NCBI RefSeq assembly: GCF_001042595.1
Contig: NZ_AP012326.1
Location: 2,418,001 to 2,482,000, forward strand
DNA: 64,000 nt
Direction: 5' to 3'
Origin: Bifidobacterium dentium JCM 1195 = DSM 20436
Lineage (GTDB): Bacteria; Actinomycetota; Actinomycetes; Actinomycetales; Bifidobacteriaceae
Positions 7,904 to 16,858 of the stretch are shown here, one piece after another. The notes below the pieces were generated by a model that saw nothing but the letters and a program-made list of their open reading frames with translations, did not search any database and was not told where the DNA came from. Made by a program: the position numbers and the translations under genes. Position 1 is the stretch's first letter; every line of letters begins with the position of its first letter.

Positions 7904-9607
7904 ATGAGTATACAGACGGTCAAGGCGAATGCGCGATACGCCGCACTCCGACGACGGCGGCATCAACGTGACGGCTCCGATGCCTCTCCTGAACCACGTT
8001 GGACCGCCTCCAGGCCTTTCGCATGGCTGATGACGATTCTTGTGGCCGCTTTCGGCGGAATCCTGCGCTTTGTGAGACTTGGCTCCCCTCGCGCGGTGGT
8101 ATTCGACGAAACGTATTACGTCAAAGACGCGTGGACCATGCTGAACACCGGCGAGGCGCGCGATTGGCCGAAACTGGTGACCATCGACGGCGTGGATGTC
8201 GAAATCGACCGACTGTTCGCAGCCGGCGACACCGACCGTTGGCTTAATACGGCCGAATATGTGGTGCATCCGCCGGTCGGCAAGTGGATGATCGCGGCCG
8301 GGCTGAAACTGTTCGGCGGCGCCGACAATCCCGTCGCCTGGCGTGCGAGCGTTGCCGTTGCCGGTGTCGTCGCCATCGTGCTGATCACCCGCGTGGCCTT
8401 GCGCCTGTTCCACAATCTGCCGATTGCGCTGATTGCCGGCCTGCTCATGTCGTTGGACGGTCTCGGCATCGTGATGAGCCGCACCGGCCTGCTCGACAAT
8501 TTCATCATGGTGTTCGCCTTGGGAGCGTTTTCGCTGATGTTGATGCATCGCGATTGGGCCCGTGCACGGCTGCGACGGCAATATGCGATTGATGCGGCCG
8601 CCCGTACGGCACGTTTCAAGCCGGGAAGGCGCGGCTTGATACTGCAACGACGCGGACCGATGATCGCCTTGTCGTGGTACCGCGTAGGTGCGGCCTTCCT
8701 GCTCGGCATGGCGACCGGCGTGAAGTGGTCGGGCACATATCTATTCGCTGTGTTCTGCGTAATCTCGGTGCTGTGGGATGCGTGGGAGCGCCGGCGGATC
8801 GGCTATCGCGCATGGTTCACGACCGGTTTGGTGAAGGATGGACTCGTGGCGGCCTGCTACATGGTGCCGATCTACGCGCTTACCTATTTGGGCGGATGGC
8901 TCAACTGGTTCCTGCATGCCGACTCGTATATGCACGATTGGGCCGCGAATCATCCCGGCGAGGGTGTGACCTGGCTGCCGGAATCGTTGCGTTCCTTTGT
9001 GGCCTACCATGCGCAGATGTGGCAATTCCACACCACGCTCGACGCGCCGCACGACTACAAGGCGAACCCGCTTACCTGGCCGTTGCAGGTAAGGCCGACC
9101 AGTTTTTATTGGGAGAAGCTGTCCGAGCATCCGGGACTGTGTTCGTTGGCGCCGGATTCGCAATGCGTGGCAGCGATCACGTCGCTCGGCAATCCGCTGA
9201 TCTGGTGGGCGGGCTCGCTGTGCACGGTGACGGCGATCATCATCGCCATCGCCGGTCTGGTGCGCGGGCGTATTCGTGGCGGCACTACCCGCGAAGATGG
9301 TGGCTATTGGCGAATTTGGGCGGTTTTGGCCGGCTTTTTGGGCGGTTGGCTGCCGTGGGCGCAGTATCTGAATCGTACGACGTTCACGTTCTATTCGATT
9401 GTGATTCTGCCGTGGATCGTGCTTGCGATCTGTTACGTGCTTGATTGGTTGCACACGCATGCGGAAATCGGCACCTATCGTCTGACCGTCGGACTGGGCC
9501 TTATGTTGATCGTACTGGTTTCGGCCTTCTTCTACCCGATCTGGACGGCGATACCGGTGCCTTACGAATTCTGGCTGTCCCATATGTGGTTCAGATCATG
9601 GATCTGA
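7904..9607 (+). CDS. Polyprenyl-phosphate-mannose protein mannosyltransferase (GT39/PMT)
   Basis: A multi-pass membrane enzyme of 567 residues that transfers mannose from polyprenyl-phosphate-mannose to Ser/Thr of secreted proteins. After a basic N-terminus and first membrane helix it has the PMT signature FDETYYVKDAWT with the catalytic Asp-Glu pair, then LDGLGIVMSRTGLLDNF in the next cytoplasm/membrane boundary. About ten more hydrophobic segments follow, ending in HMWFRSWI. The start at 7904 has GAGGCG just upstream; the same frame is open much further upstream over rsmI but that part is antisense. The last nine codons form the start of a 61-bp repeat that is duplicated downstream. Confidence 0.92.
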   Translation: MSIQTVKANARYAALRRRRHQRDGSDASPEPRWTASRPFAWLMTILVAAFGGILRFVRLGSPRAVVFDETYYVKDAWTMLNTGEARDWPKLVTIDGVDVEIDRLFAAGDTDRWLNTAEYVVHPPVGKWMIAAGLKLFGGADNPVAWRASVAVAGVVAIVLITRVALRLFHNLPIALIAGLLMSLDGLGIVMSRTGLLDNFIMVFALGAFSLMLMHRDWARARLRRQYAIDAAARTARFKPGRRGLILQRRGPMIALSWYRVGAAFLLGMATGVKWSGTYLFAVFCVISVLWDAWERRRIGYRAWFTTGLVKDGLVAACYMVPIYALTYLGGWLNWFLHADSYMHDWAANHPGEGVTWLPESLRSFVAYHAQMWQFHTTLDAPHDYKANPLTWPLQVRPTSFYWEKLSEHPGLCSLAPDSQCVAAITSLGNPLIWWAGSLCTVTAIIIAIAGLVRGRIRGGTTREDGGYWRIWAVLAGFLGGWLPWAQYLNRTTFTFYSIVILPWIVLAICYVLDWLHTHAEIGTYRLTVGLGLMLIVLVSAFFYPIWTAIPVPYEFWLSHMWFRSWI

Positions 9608-9641
9608 CCACATATGGGACCCTACGCGGCAAACCGCTCAC
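9581..9641 (+). repeat. 61-bp direct repeat, copy 1 (PMT 3' end plus hairpin)
   Basis: The copy starts inside the last codons of the mannosyltransferase. It contains a long inverted repeat (CATATGTGGTTCAGATC, ATG loop, GATCTGACCACATATG) and ends in AAACCGCTCAC. It differs from copy 2 by one base (G/A). The hairpin probably serves as the transcription end of the gene. Confidence 0.9.
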
Positions 9642-9685
9642 TTCACCTACCGGCAGTCCACCGGACTACCGGCCCAACGGCTCAG

Positions 9686-9746
9686 CATATGTGGTTCAGA
9701 TCATGGATCTGACCACATATGGGACCCTACACGGCAAACCGCTCAC
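9686..9746 (+). repeat. 61-bp direct repeat, copy 2
   Basis: Second copy, 105 bp downstream of the first and 60/61 identical. Its last four bases are the end of the GH26 gene on the other strand. Between the copies lies a short GC-rich stem (CCGGCAGTCC/GGACTACCGG, 9650-9673 region). Confidence 0.9.
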
Positions 9747-10966
9747 CTATACAGAGGCGGAAGGGCGTCGGCGAGACGCATGAAGTCGTGACGGACGAAT
9801 CGTCTGAAATCATCGGCATACCGCGAACCGGCAACGGGCGTGCCGTATGCTCCAGTGCCGGCGGCATCCGGATCATTGCGCCACGGCAAGTACCACAGTG
9901 CGCGGCGAGCGTATTCGTTGGCGAGCGCGGCGGTCAGCAGATACTTCGTCCATGGCGAATCCGACAACGCTGAACCCTCTTCGGCCGCAGCGTCATCATT
10001 GGCGCCGATGATGGCGAGATCGTGGGAATCGCAGACGTACGAGTCGGCGAATATTCCCGGAGAACCGACTTCCGTGGCCGCGGCCAGCTTGCCGCGCTCC
10101 TTGCCGAGGCGACCGACCAATGTAAGCATCGCAATCAGATCGGCATGGCGGGCCTGCGGATCCTCCGCGCTTTTCTCGGCGGGCGCGATGTCCCAGTAAT
10201 CGTCGAAGCCGAGCACATCGACATAGTCGTCTCCGGGATAGGCATACAGATAACCGGTCTCCAACGATTCCGGCGTGCTCATATCGATGCGGCTACGGTC
10301 GGGCGAGTAGGCGTAGAGCACATTGTGCACATGCTTGACGTCACGCAGGTATTCGATGGTCATGCGCCACAGTTCGACGAACTGTTCGGGCGTGGTGTCG
10401 GTCGGACGTGCGGGAGAACCGGTACACCACCAGAACCAGTCGCCGGTATGCTCATGGAACGGGCGGAAGACGATGGGAATCGGTTCGCCGTTCGTGTCCG
10501 TGACGGTGGTGAGCGCGGCGGCAATGCGGTCGAGCCAGCCGAGGAACTTCTCATGCGCTTCACCGCCGGGCAGCACCGCTTTGACAGTGCCCTCGGCCAT
10601 GTTATGGCCGTAACCGCCGAGGGTGAGCGGGTTGGCGGAATGCCAGCTGAGCGTGTTGACGGCGCCCATATTGAAGGCTCGAAGCATTTCGTTTCGGATG
10701 GCTTCGGCTCCGAATCCGTCGAGATTGCGGTTCCGGTCCAGCTCGACGCCGCCCAAGTCGTTGCCCCACACAGCCGGGTAGGAACCGGTCACCGCATGCA
10801 CATCGGAGTCGGTATGCTCGCCGATTACGTTGCTGGTTTCGTTCTGATGGCCGAACATGGCGAATTCGCCCGTTGCGCGGTGCAATGCGTCAAACAGCGC
10901 GCGAGTCTTGGCATTGAGATCGTCATCCACCGGCTTTGACTTCATGATGGTGCCTTCTTCGGCCAT
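9743..10966 (-). CDS. GH26 beta-mannanase-like enzyme, intracellular
   Basis: A 407-residue protein that is one GH26 TIM barrel. FGHQNETSN near residue 40 is the family's N-terminal motif. The acid/base is Glu172 in FRPFHEHTGDWFWW and the nucleophile is Glu299 in AATEVGSPG. GH26 enzymes mostly cut beta-1,4-mannan internally or as exo-enzymes; with no signal peptide this one must act on imported manno-oligosaccharides. The start at 10966 follows AAGGAG with seven bases spacing. It is divergent from the cellobiose phosphorylase, and the palindromic operator at 11160-11181 lies between the two and could control both. Confidence 0.88.
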   Translation of the reverse strand: MAEEGTIMKSKPVDDDLNAKTRALFDALHRATGEFAMFGHQNETSNVIGEHTDSDVHAVTGSYPAVWGNDLGGVELDRNRNLDGFGAEAIRNEMLRAFNMGAVNTLSWHSANPLTLGGYGHNMAEGTVKAVLPGGEAHEKFLGWLDRIAAALTTVTDTNGEPIPIVFRPFHEHTGDWFWWCTGSPARPTDTTPEQFVELWRMTIEYLRDVKHVHNVLYAYSPDRSRIDMSTPESLETGYLYAYPGDDYVDVLGFDDYWDIAPAEKSAEDPQARHADLIAMLTLVGRLGKERGKLAAATEVGSPGIFADSYVCDSHDLAIIGANDDAAAEEGSALSDSPWTKYLLTAALANEYARRALWYLPWRNDPDAAGTGAYGTPVAGSRYADDFRRFVRHDFMRLADALPPLYR

Positions 10967-11305
10967 ACCAGCGCTCCTTCGTGTCGCTCCATGTCTTTTA
11001 CCCCTACTCTACCGGCGTCCGCCCGTGCCCGCCTCCGCCATGCCGGCGATTCGGATTTTCGCCTCTATGGGATTCGGATTCCCCTTTCCTACGATTCGGC
11101 TTTTCCCAGAACACCACGGAATGAGGTCGGAACGAGCCCACGCAACACGGTCGAATCACTTATTTATAAAGTTATAAATAACGTGGTATCCTTATGGGGA
11201 AACGCAATAACCAACGAACACTGGCCGTAGCCGCGCGCAACGCCGCCCCGCGTATGCCCACGCCCGCAGCCAGAAGCCGCAACGAAGCAGTCTGAAAGGA
11301 TTCCC
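10967..11305. other. Divergent promoter region GH26 / cellobiose phosphorylase
   Basis: No gene. The only clear element is the AT-rich palindrome at 11160-11181. The rest is unremarkable in sequence. Confidence 0.5.
11160..11181. promoter_or_regulatory. Operator site 1: TTATTTAT-N6-ATAAATAA
   Basis: Two perfect 10-bp arms, TTATTTATAA and TTATAAATAA, are separated by AG. The element lies 125 bp before the cellobiose phosphorylase start, in an otherwise GC-rich region. The same 22-bp pattern with identical spacing recurs at 42170-42191 and 50712-50733. Confidence 0.75.
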
Positions 11306-13810
11306 ATGAAGTACGGCCACTTCGATGATTCCGCCCGCGAGTATGTAATCGAAACTCCGGCAACCCCGCTGCCATGGATCAACTACCTCGGCAACGAGGA
11401 CTTCTTCTCCCTGATCTCCAATACCGGCGGCGGCTACTCCTTCTACAAGGACGCCAAACTGCGTCGCATCACCCGCTACCGTTACAACAACGTGCCCGGC
11501 GACAACGGCGCGCGCAACTACTATCTGAGCCTTATGGACTCCAACGCCGTCAACGCCAAGCCGATTGACACGTGGTCGCCGACCTTCCTGCCATGCAAGA
11601 CGCCGCTCGACTCCTATAAGTGCCGTCAGGGCATCGGCTACACCGTGTTCGAAGCCGCCAAGCACGGCATCGAATCCAAGCTCACCGCGTTCGTGCCGCT
11701 GAAGACCAATGCCGAAGTCAACCGTCTCGACGTGACCAACACCACCGACGCACCGGTCGTGCTCGACGTGACCGGTTCCGTGGAATGGTGCCTGTGGAAC
11801 GCAGTCGACGACTCCTCCAACTTCCAGCGCAACCTGTCCACCGGCGAAGTGGAGATCGAGAAGCAGGATGACGCCACCCTGATCTACCACAAGACCGAAT
11901 TCAAGGAACGTCGCAACCATTATGCGTTCTTTGCCGTTAACTCCCCCGTCGTCGGCTTCGACACGAGCCGTGACGAATTCCTCGGCAAGTTCAATGGTTG
12001 GGGCACTCCGCAGGTCATCACCGAAGGCCAGGCCCACGATTCCGTGGCCCACGGCTGGTTCCCGATCGCCGCCGACCGCGTACGCCTCGAGCTCAAGCCG
12101 GGCGAGACCAAGTCGCTCGTATTCGTGCTGGGCTACATCGAAGTCGCCAAGGAAGACAAGTGGGAGGATCCGAACGATCCGGCCAAGGTAGGCATCATCA
12201 ACAAGAAGCCGGCGCATGAACTGTTCCGCCGCTTCGCCACCGTCGAGCAGGTAGAGGCAGCCCTGAAGGAGCTCAACACCTACTGGACCGAACTGCTGAC
12301 CACCTACAGCGTGGAATCCGGCGACGAGAAGCTCGACCGCATGGTCAACATCTGGCACCAGTACCAGTGCATGGTCACCTTCAACATGTCCCGTTCCGCC
12401 TCCTATTACGAGTCCGGCATGGGCCGCGGCATGGGCTTCCGCGATTCCAACCAGGATCTGCTCGGCTTCGTGCACCTGATTCCGGGCCGTGCGCGCCAGC
12501 GCATCATCGACATCGCCTCCACCCAGATGGAGGATGGTTCCGCGTGGCACCAGTATCAGCCGCTCACCAAGAAGGGCAATGCCGACATCGGCGGTGGCTT
12601 CAACGATGACCCGCTGTGGCTCGTGGCCGGCGTGAATGCGTACCTCGCCGAGACCGGCGACGCATCGATTCTGACCGAGCCGGTGCCGTTCAACAACGTG
12701 GAAGGCTCCGAAGTGCCGCTGCTCGAGCACCTGCGCCGCTCCGTGAACTTCACCATCACGCACAAGGGACCGCATGGCATCCCGCTGATCGGCCGCGCCG
12801 ACTGGAACGACTGCCTGAACCTCAACTGCTTCTCCGACACTCCGGGCGAGAGCTTCCAGACCGTGGAGAACAACGACACCGGCGTTGCCGAATCCGTGTT
12901 CATCGGCGGCATGTTCGTGCTGTATGGCGGCCAGTATGCCGACATCATCGAACATTACGGTCAGCTCACCGGCATGACCGATGCCGAAATCGCCTCCGAG
13001 GCAGCCAATGTGCGCGCCGAAATCGGCCAGGTCTCCGAAGCGGTCAAAACCGCCGGATGGGACGGCGAATGGTTCGTGCGCGCCTACGACGCCTATTCGC
13101 GCAAGGTCGGCACGCACGAAGACACCGAAGGCCAGATCTACATCGAACCGCAGGGCATGTGCGTGATGGCCGGCATCGGCCTCGATGACGGCAAGGCCCA
13201 GCAGGCCCTGAAGTCCGTGAAGGACAAGCTGACCTGCGATTGGGGTACCGCCATCCTTGCCCCGGCCTATTCCACCTACCGCATCGAGCTGGGCGAAATC
13301 TCGTCCTATCCGCGCGGTTATAAGGAGAACGGCGGCATCTTCTGCCATAACAACCCGTGGATCTCCATCGCCAATGCGCTGGCCGACAACAACGAGGAGG
13401 CCTTCGCGGTCTACCAGCGCAACTGCCCGGCCTACGTGGAAGACAAGTCCGACATCCGCAAGGTGGAGCCGTACGTCTACTGCCAGATGGTGGCCGGCCC
13501 TGAGGCCCCGACCCCGGGCGAAGGCAAGAATTCCTGGCTGACCGGCACCGCCGCATGGACGTTCGTGGACGTGTCCCAGTATCTGCTGGGCGTGCGCCCG
13601 ACGCTCGACGGTCTGGCTATCGAACCGCATCTGCCGGAACAGTTCACCGACCTGACCGTGACCCGTGTGTTCCGTGGCGTGACCTACCGCATTGCCATGA
13701 AGCGCACCGGCGAGCGCACGGTGAGCGTCAATGGCGAGCAGCTTGCAGGCAACGTCGTGCCGGTCCCGACCGACGACACCAAGTTGGTCGAGGTGGCAGT
13801 CACCTTCTGA
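11306..13810 (+). CDS. Cellobiose phosphorylase (GH94)
   Basis: The enzyme splits cellobiose with phosphate into alpha-glucose-1-phosphate and glucose in the cytoplasm. The 834-residue protein starts MKYGHFDDSAREYVI, runs through GGGYSFYKDA and RDSNQDLLGF, and has the catalytic Asp499 in GRADWNDCLN. These match, from memory, the cellobiose phosphorylases of Cellulomonas almost end to end, which favours cellobiose over chitobiose or cellodextrin. It is followed by a hairpin (13851-13887) and an esterase gene. The operator at 11160 ties it to the xyloglucan locus, where it would recover glucose from the beta-1,4-glucan backbone. Confidence 0.95.
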   Translation: MKYGHFDDSAREYVIETPATPLPWINYLGNEDFFSLISNTGGGYSFYKDAKLRRITRYRYNNVPGDNGARNYYLSLMDSNAVNAKPIDTWSPTFLPCKTPLDSYKCRQGIGYTVFEAAKHGIESKLTAFVPLKTNAEVNRLDVTNTTDAPVVLDVTGSVEWCLWNAVDDSSNFQRNLSTGEVEIEKQDDATLIYHKTEFKERRNHYAFFAVNSPVVGFDTSRDEFLGKFNGWGTPQVITEGQAHDSVAHGWFPIAADRVRLELKPGETKSLVFVLGYIEVAKEDKWEDPNDPAKVGIINKKPAHELFRRFATVEQVEAALKELNTYWTELLTTYSVESGDEKLDRMVNIWHQYQCMVTFNMSRSASYYESGMGRGMGFRDSNQDLLGFVHLIPGRARQRIIDIASTQMEDGSAWHQYQPLTKKGNADIGGGFNDDPLWLVAGVNAYLAETGDASILTEPVPFNNVEGSEVPLLEHLRRSVNFTITHKGPHGIPLIGRADWNDCLNLNCFSDTPGESFQTVENNDTGVAESVFIGGMFVLYGGQYADIIEHYGQLTGMTDAEIASEAANVRAEIGQVSEAVKTAGWDGEWFVRAYDAYSRKVGTHEDTEGQIYIEPQGMCVMAGIGLDDGKAQQALKSVKDKLTCDWGTAILAPAYSTYRIELGEISSYPRGYKENGGIFCHNNPWISIANALADNNEEAFAVYQRNCPAYVEDKSDIRKVEPYVYCQMVAGPEAPTPGEGKNSWLTGTAAWTFVDVSQYLLGVRPTLDGLAIEPHLPEQFTDLTVTRVFRGVTYRIAMKRTGERTVSVNGEQLAGNVVPVPTDDTKLVEVAVTF

Positions 13811-13850
13811 TGGCCGAACGGCAGCCAAGTAGCTGCCAAACGGCTGAAAC

Positions 13851-13887
13851 GGGGCGCATGGACGACATCACGTCACCCATGCGCCCC
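13851..13887 (+). terminator. Intercistronic hairpin after cellobiose phosphorylase
   Basis: GGGGCGCATGG and CCATGCGCCCC form a stem with a 15-base loop, 40 bp after the phosphorylase stop and 33 bp before the esterase start. A U-tract is lacking, so it may only attenuate or protect the mRNA end. Confidence 0.55.
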
Positions 13888-13920
13888 CTTATGAATTGAC
13901 TTTACGAATAGGATGGATCC

Positions 13921-14742
13921 ATGCAGTATTTCGAACATGAGATTTCCGGCATTGACGGCACCGCCGCCAAGTTCGTCGGATATTGCCTTGGCAACAGCGA
14001 AGAAGTCATCCCGGATTACGCACGCCCGTCCGTGCTGGTGATTCCCGGCGGCGGCTATGAGATGACGTCCGACCGTGAGGCCGAGCCGATTGCAATGCAG
14101 TTTCTTGCGGCCGGCTACAACGCTTTCGTCCTGCGATATTCCGTGAAACCGTCCGTCTTTCCGGTTGCGCTGTTGGAAGCGGCCGAAGCGATGAAGCAGA
14201 TTCGCGAACATGCCGCCGAATGGCATGTCGATACGAACGCCATCGCCGTGATCGGTTTTTCCGCAGGCGGCCATCTCGCCGCAAATCTCGCCACTTCCGC
14301 CAGTGACGAGGTGATCGCGGCGCACGGCTACGATCCGGATGCGGTGCGTCCGAACGGCCTGATGCTCGCCTACCCGGTGATCACGTCCGGCCCGCTCGCA
14401 CACCGCGGCAGCTTCGATTCGCTGCTCGGGGAACGCAAGGCCGACCCGGAAGCACTCGAATCCGTATCCATCGAGAAGCATGTCGATGCCAAGACGCCGC
14501 CGGTGTTCGTGTGGCATACCGTTCCCGACGACTGCGTACCGTATGAGAACACGCTTATGCTCATCAATGCCTGCAAGCAGGCCGGCGTCAGTGTCGAGGC
14601 GCACCTGTTCCCCAGCGGCGGCCATGGCCTGTCGCTCGGTACCGCCGAAACGGCATGGCAGGGTGTCCACGGCATCGAGGAATGCGTGCAGGTGTGGCCG
14701 CAGTTGGCTGCCGCGTGGATGCGTAGGACGTTCGCCAAATAG
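13921..14742 (+). CDS. Alpha/beta-hydrolase, acetyl-xylan-esterase-like
   Basis: A 273-residue serine hydrolase with no signal peptide. IPGGGYEM supplies the oxyanion hole, the nucleophile is Ser in GFSAGGHLA (about residue 118), the acid is Asp in PDDCVP (about 203) and the base is His in GGHGLSLG (about 238). This layout is typical of BD-FAE/acetyl-xylan-esterase-like carbohydrate esterases. Placed after the cellobiose phosphorylase it may remove acetyl groups from imported oligosaccharides. The true ester is not known. AGGA lies upstream of the start. Confidence 0.8.
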   Translation: MQYFEHEISGIDGTAAKFVGYCLGNSEEVIPDYARPSVLVIPGGGYEMTSDREAEPIAMQFLAAGYNAFVLRYSVKPSVFPVALLEAAEAMKQIREHAAEWHVDTNAIAVIGFSAGGHLAANLATSASDEVIAAHGYDPDAVRPNGLMLAYPVITSGPLAHRGSFDSLLGERKADPEALESVSIEKHVDAKTPPVFVWHTVPDDCVPYENTLMLINACKQAGVSVEAHLFPSGGHGLSLGTAETAWQGVHGIEECVQVWPQLAAAWMRRTFAK

Positions 14743-14763
14743 GCTCATAGCGAGCGGCACAGC

Positions 14764-14797
14764 GTGAGGGTCCCGGCCAATAGGCCGGGACCCTCAC
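14764..14797. terminator. Terminator between convergent esterase and SBP genes
   Basis: A perfect 15-base stem (14764-14778 with 14783-14797) with loop AATA, followed on the plus strand by GTTT. It ends the phosphorylase-esterase unit and may also serve the SBP gene coming from the other side. Confidence 0.8.
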
Positions 14798-14831
14798 GTT
14801 TCAGGTGGCTTTTGCCTCGAATGATACCGGG

Positions 14832-16583
14832 CTATTTCTCACGGCTCGCATACTCCTTTTCGATTGCCTGACGCGCCTTGAACATATCCTTGGTGTTCTT
14901 CATGTCGACGTCATAGACCTTCTTGTAACCGAGACCGTCAACCTCTTTCTGCATCTTGCTCCAGATGGAGTTGAACTCGTCATCGCTCTTGGAGAACACT
15001 GCCTGCCAGCAGGCGTTCACCACGGCGGTCTTCAGCTGTCCACGGGTGGTGGAGATCACGGAGTCTTCATCCGGAGTGGTGTACGAGGCGCCCGGAATGA
15101 CCGCGAGTTTGCCACTCTGCTCCAGATACTCCATGGTCGTGCGCGCACCGCCCATATGCTCTTGCCAATCTTTGTCGAGTGCGGTATCACGCTTGGCGAG
15201 TTCGGAATCCCACATCTGATAGTTGTACGGCGCGTTGGTTCTCGGATCGATGTCCTTGTTGAGCACGGTGGAGACGTTCAACTGGGATGCGCCGTCGGAG
15301 TAACCGCCACCGCCGTACTCCTCCGGAACGTTGACGCTTTCGCCGCCCATGGCCTTGACACCGAAATCGGTAAGTACCGGTTTGCCGTCCTTGATGTCCC
15401 AGGTCAGACCCTTTAACCCGGCAGCGCCATTGGTCTGGGAACCCGCAGCTTGGATACCCTCAGGCGAGTAAAGCCAATCAATGAATTTGACCAGACGTTC
15501 CTTGTTCTTGGCTTTTTCTCCGACGCCGATGAACGTGGTGGTGCCGTTCGGCTGGGCACCCTTGGATGCGATCTTCATGTCATCGATGCTCAGCATCATG
15601 AAACCCTTACCGTCCTTCTTATGGGCGTCCGTGTTATAGGCCGCTTGGCCGAGCCAAGGCCAGAAGGAGAACAGGATCTTGCCTTCCTTGTACTTGGAAT
15701 ACATGGTGTCGTAGTTCTGCGTGGTGGATTCCGGATCAACCAGGCCCATCTGCTCGGCCTTGTTATAGAACTTCAGCGCACGCACGTAAACGCCATTCTC
15801 GTCGATCAGCGATTGAGCATCCGTACCGTCGGCATTGCTCATCACGTAACCGGTCCCTTCGGCATAGCCATAGAACGCCGGAAGCTGGAAGCCATTCTGC
15901 ATGGCCTGATCGTCCCAATCCTTGAACAGACTCAGCGCGTAGACGTCATCGCTGCCGGTCTCTTCGCGCGCCTTGTCCTGCATCTGCTTGAGGACCGGGA
16001 GCAGATCCTCAAGCGTGGCAACCTTGGGGTAGCCGATCTCCTTGTAGTAATCCCAACGTACGAACGGGCCGAAAGTCGGTTCGACACCTTCGCTGGACTC
16101 GGTCGGAGACAAGGATGATACCGAGGTCGGAATGCCCCACATACCGCTCTCCTGGTTGGCATCCTTCGTCAACTGATCGATGGCCCCCTGATAAGTCTTG
16201 AGATACTTGGTGTTTTTGATATACGAACTCAGGTCAGTGACGAGTTTGGACTTGACCACTTTTTCGGCCTGACCGCTGCCAGAGCCGATGATCACAATGT
16301 CGCCCAGATTGCCTGCAGCCGCGCGGGTATCGAACAGCGTGTTGCCGCCGCCTGCGACGTTCGGAGCCACGATATTGAGCTTGATGTTGAACTTGTCCTT
16401 GATGACCTTGGCGAACCAGCCCTTCTGCTCGCCCTGATAGTTCGCCAGTTGGTCGAACACCTCGACCGTCATCAGCGAATTGTCATCAGCATCGCTTGCG
16501 GTGTCACCGCCGCAGGCCGCCATCGTGCATGCCATGGCAAGCACGCCACACGCCGCGACGAGTTTTCTTCCGACACTACGCAT
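14832..16583 (-). CDS. Orphan oligosaccharide-binding lipoprotein (CUT1/LplA-type)
   Basis: A 583-residue solute-binding protein with a lipoprotein signal (hydrophobic core then TMAAC, Cys at about 24). It belongs to the large type that works with LplB/LplC-like permeases. It is a clear paralogue of the binding protein at 46724-48511: both begin the mature part with DDNSLMTVEVFD and share GWFAKxIKDKFNIKLNIVAPN. There is no permease gene beside it, so it probably delivers its sugar to the permeases encoded at 48635-50626. A LacI gene lies directly upstream, and a 20-bp palindrome (16776-16795) sits between them. Confidence 0.9.
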   Translation of the reverse strand: MRSVGRKLVAACGVLAMACTMAACGGDTASDADDNSLMTVEVFDQLANYQGEQKGWFAKVIKDKFNIKLNIVAPNVAGGGNTLFDTRAAAGNLGDIVIIGSGSGQAEKVVKSKLVTDLSSYIKNTKYLKTYQGAIDQLTKDANQESGMWGIPTSVSSLSPTESSEGVEPTFGPFVRWDYYKEIGYPKVATLEDLLPVLKQMQDKAREETGSDDVYALSLFKDWDDQAMQNGFQLPAFYGYAEGTGYVMSNADGTDAQSLIDENGVYVRALKFYNKAEQMGLVDPESTTQNYDTMYSKYKEGKILFSFWPWLGQAAYNTDAHKKDGKGFMMLSIDDMKIASKGAQPNGTTTFIGVGEKAKNKERLVKFIDWLYSPEGIQAAGSQTNGAAGLKGLTWDIKDGKPVLTDFGVKAMGGESVNVPEEYGGGGYSDGASQLNVSTVLNKDIDPRTNAPYNYQMWDSELAKRDTALDKDWQEHMGGARTTMEYLEQSGKLAVIPGASYTTPDEDSVISTTRGQLKTAVVNACWQAVFSKSDDEFNSIWSKMQKEVDGLGYKKVYDVDMKNTKDMFKARQAIEKEYASREK

Positions 16584-16858
16584 CTTCCCTCACCTTGTCC
16601 TTTCGTAGCTATTGTCACGAGCATGCAAACGTCCACAATCATGACGATTCCGTCGTAAATCGCGCGTAACCGCCGCGAATGCGCGTATACAAGCAACCCT
16701 GCATTTGCTCGTCCTATGGCTTCCTCACCATGCCGTGGACGTTTACGATTTCAGGGTACAAGGCCTTATCCTTCATTGTCGAATCGTTTCGACAATTTTC
16801 GACAAAAAAGCTTGCGGCACATTCGATTGCGCCGCCTTCCTTCACGGGCAGAGAAATA
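16584..16858. other. Promoter region of orphan SBP
   Basis: Contains the palindromic operator at 16776-16795 and a further TCGACAA half-site (about 16799-16805). No gene is seen. Confidence 0.5.
16776..16795. promoter_or_regulatory. LacI-type operator of the orphan SBP
   Basis: TTGTCGAA and TTCGACAA form a perfect inverted repeat around TCGT. It lies about 195 bp before the SBP start and beside the LacI gene, the likely regulator. A similar TCGAA...TTCGA palindrome lies before the SBP at 57608, whose neighbouring LacI protein has a nearly identical helix-turn-helix. Confidence 0.6.

Noticed and set aside
11192..13828. 878-codon frame opposite cellobiose phosphorylase
   Set aside because: His/Gly/Val-rich shadow, caused by codon bias of the real gene.
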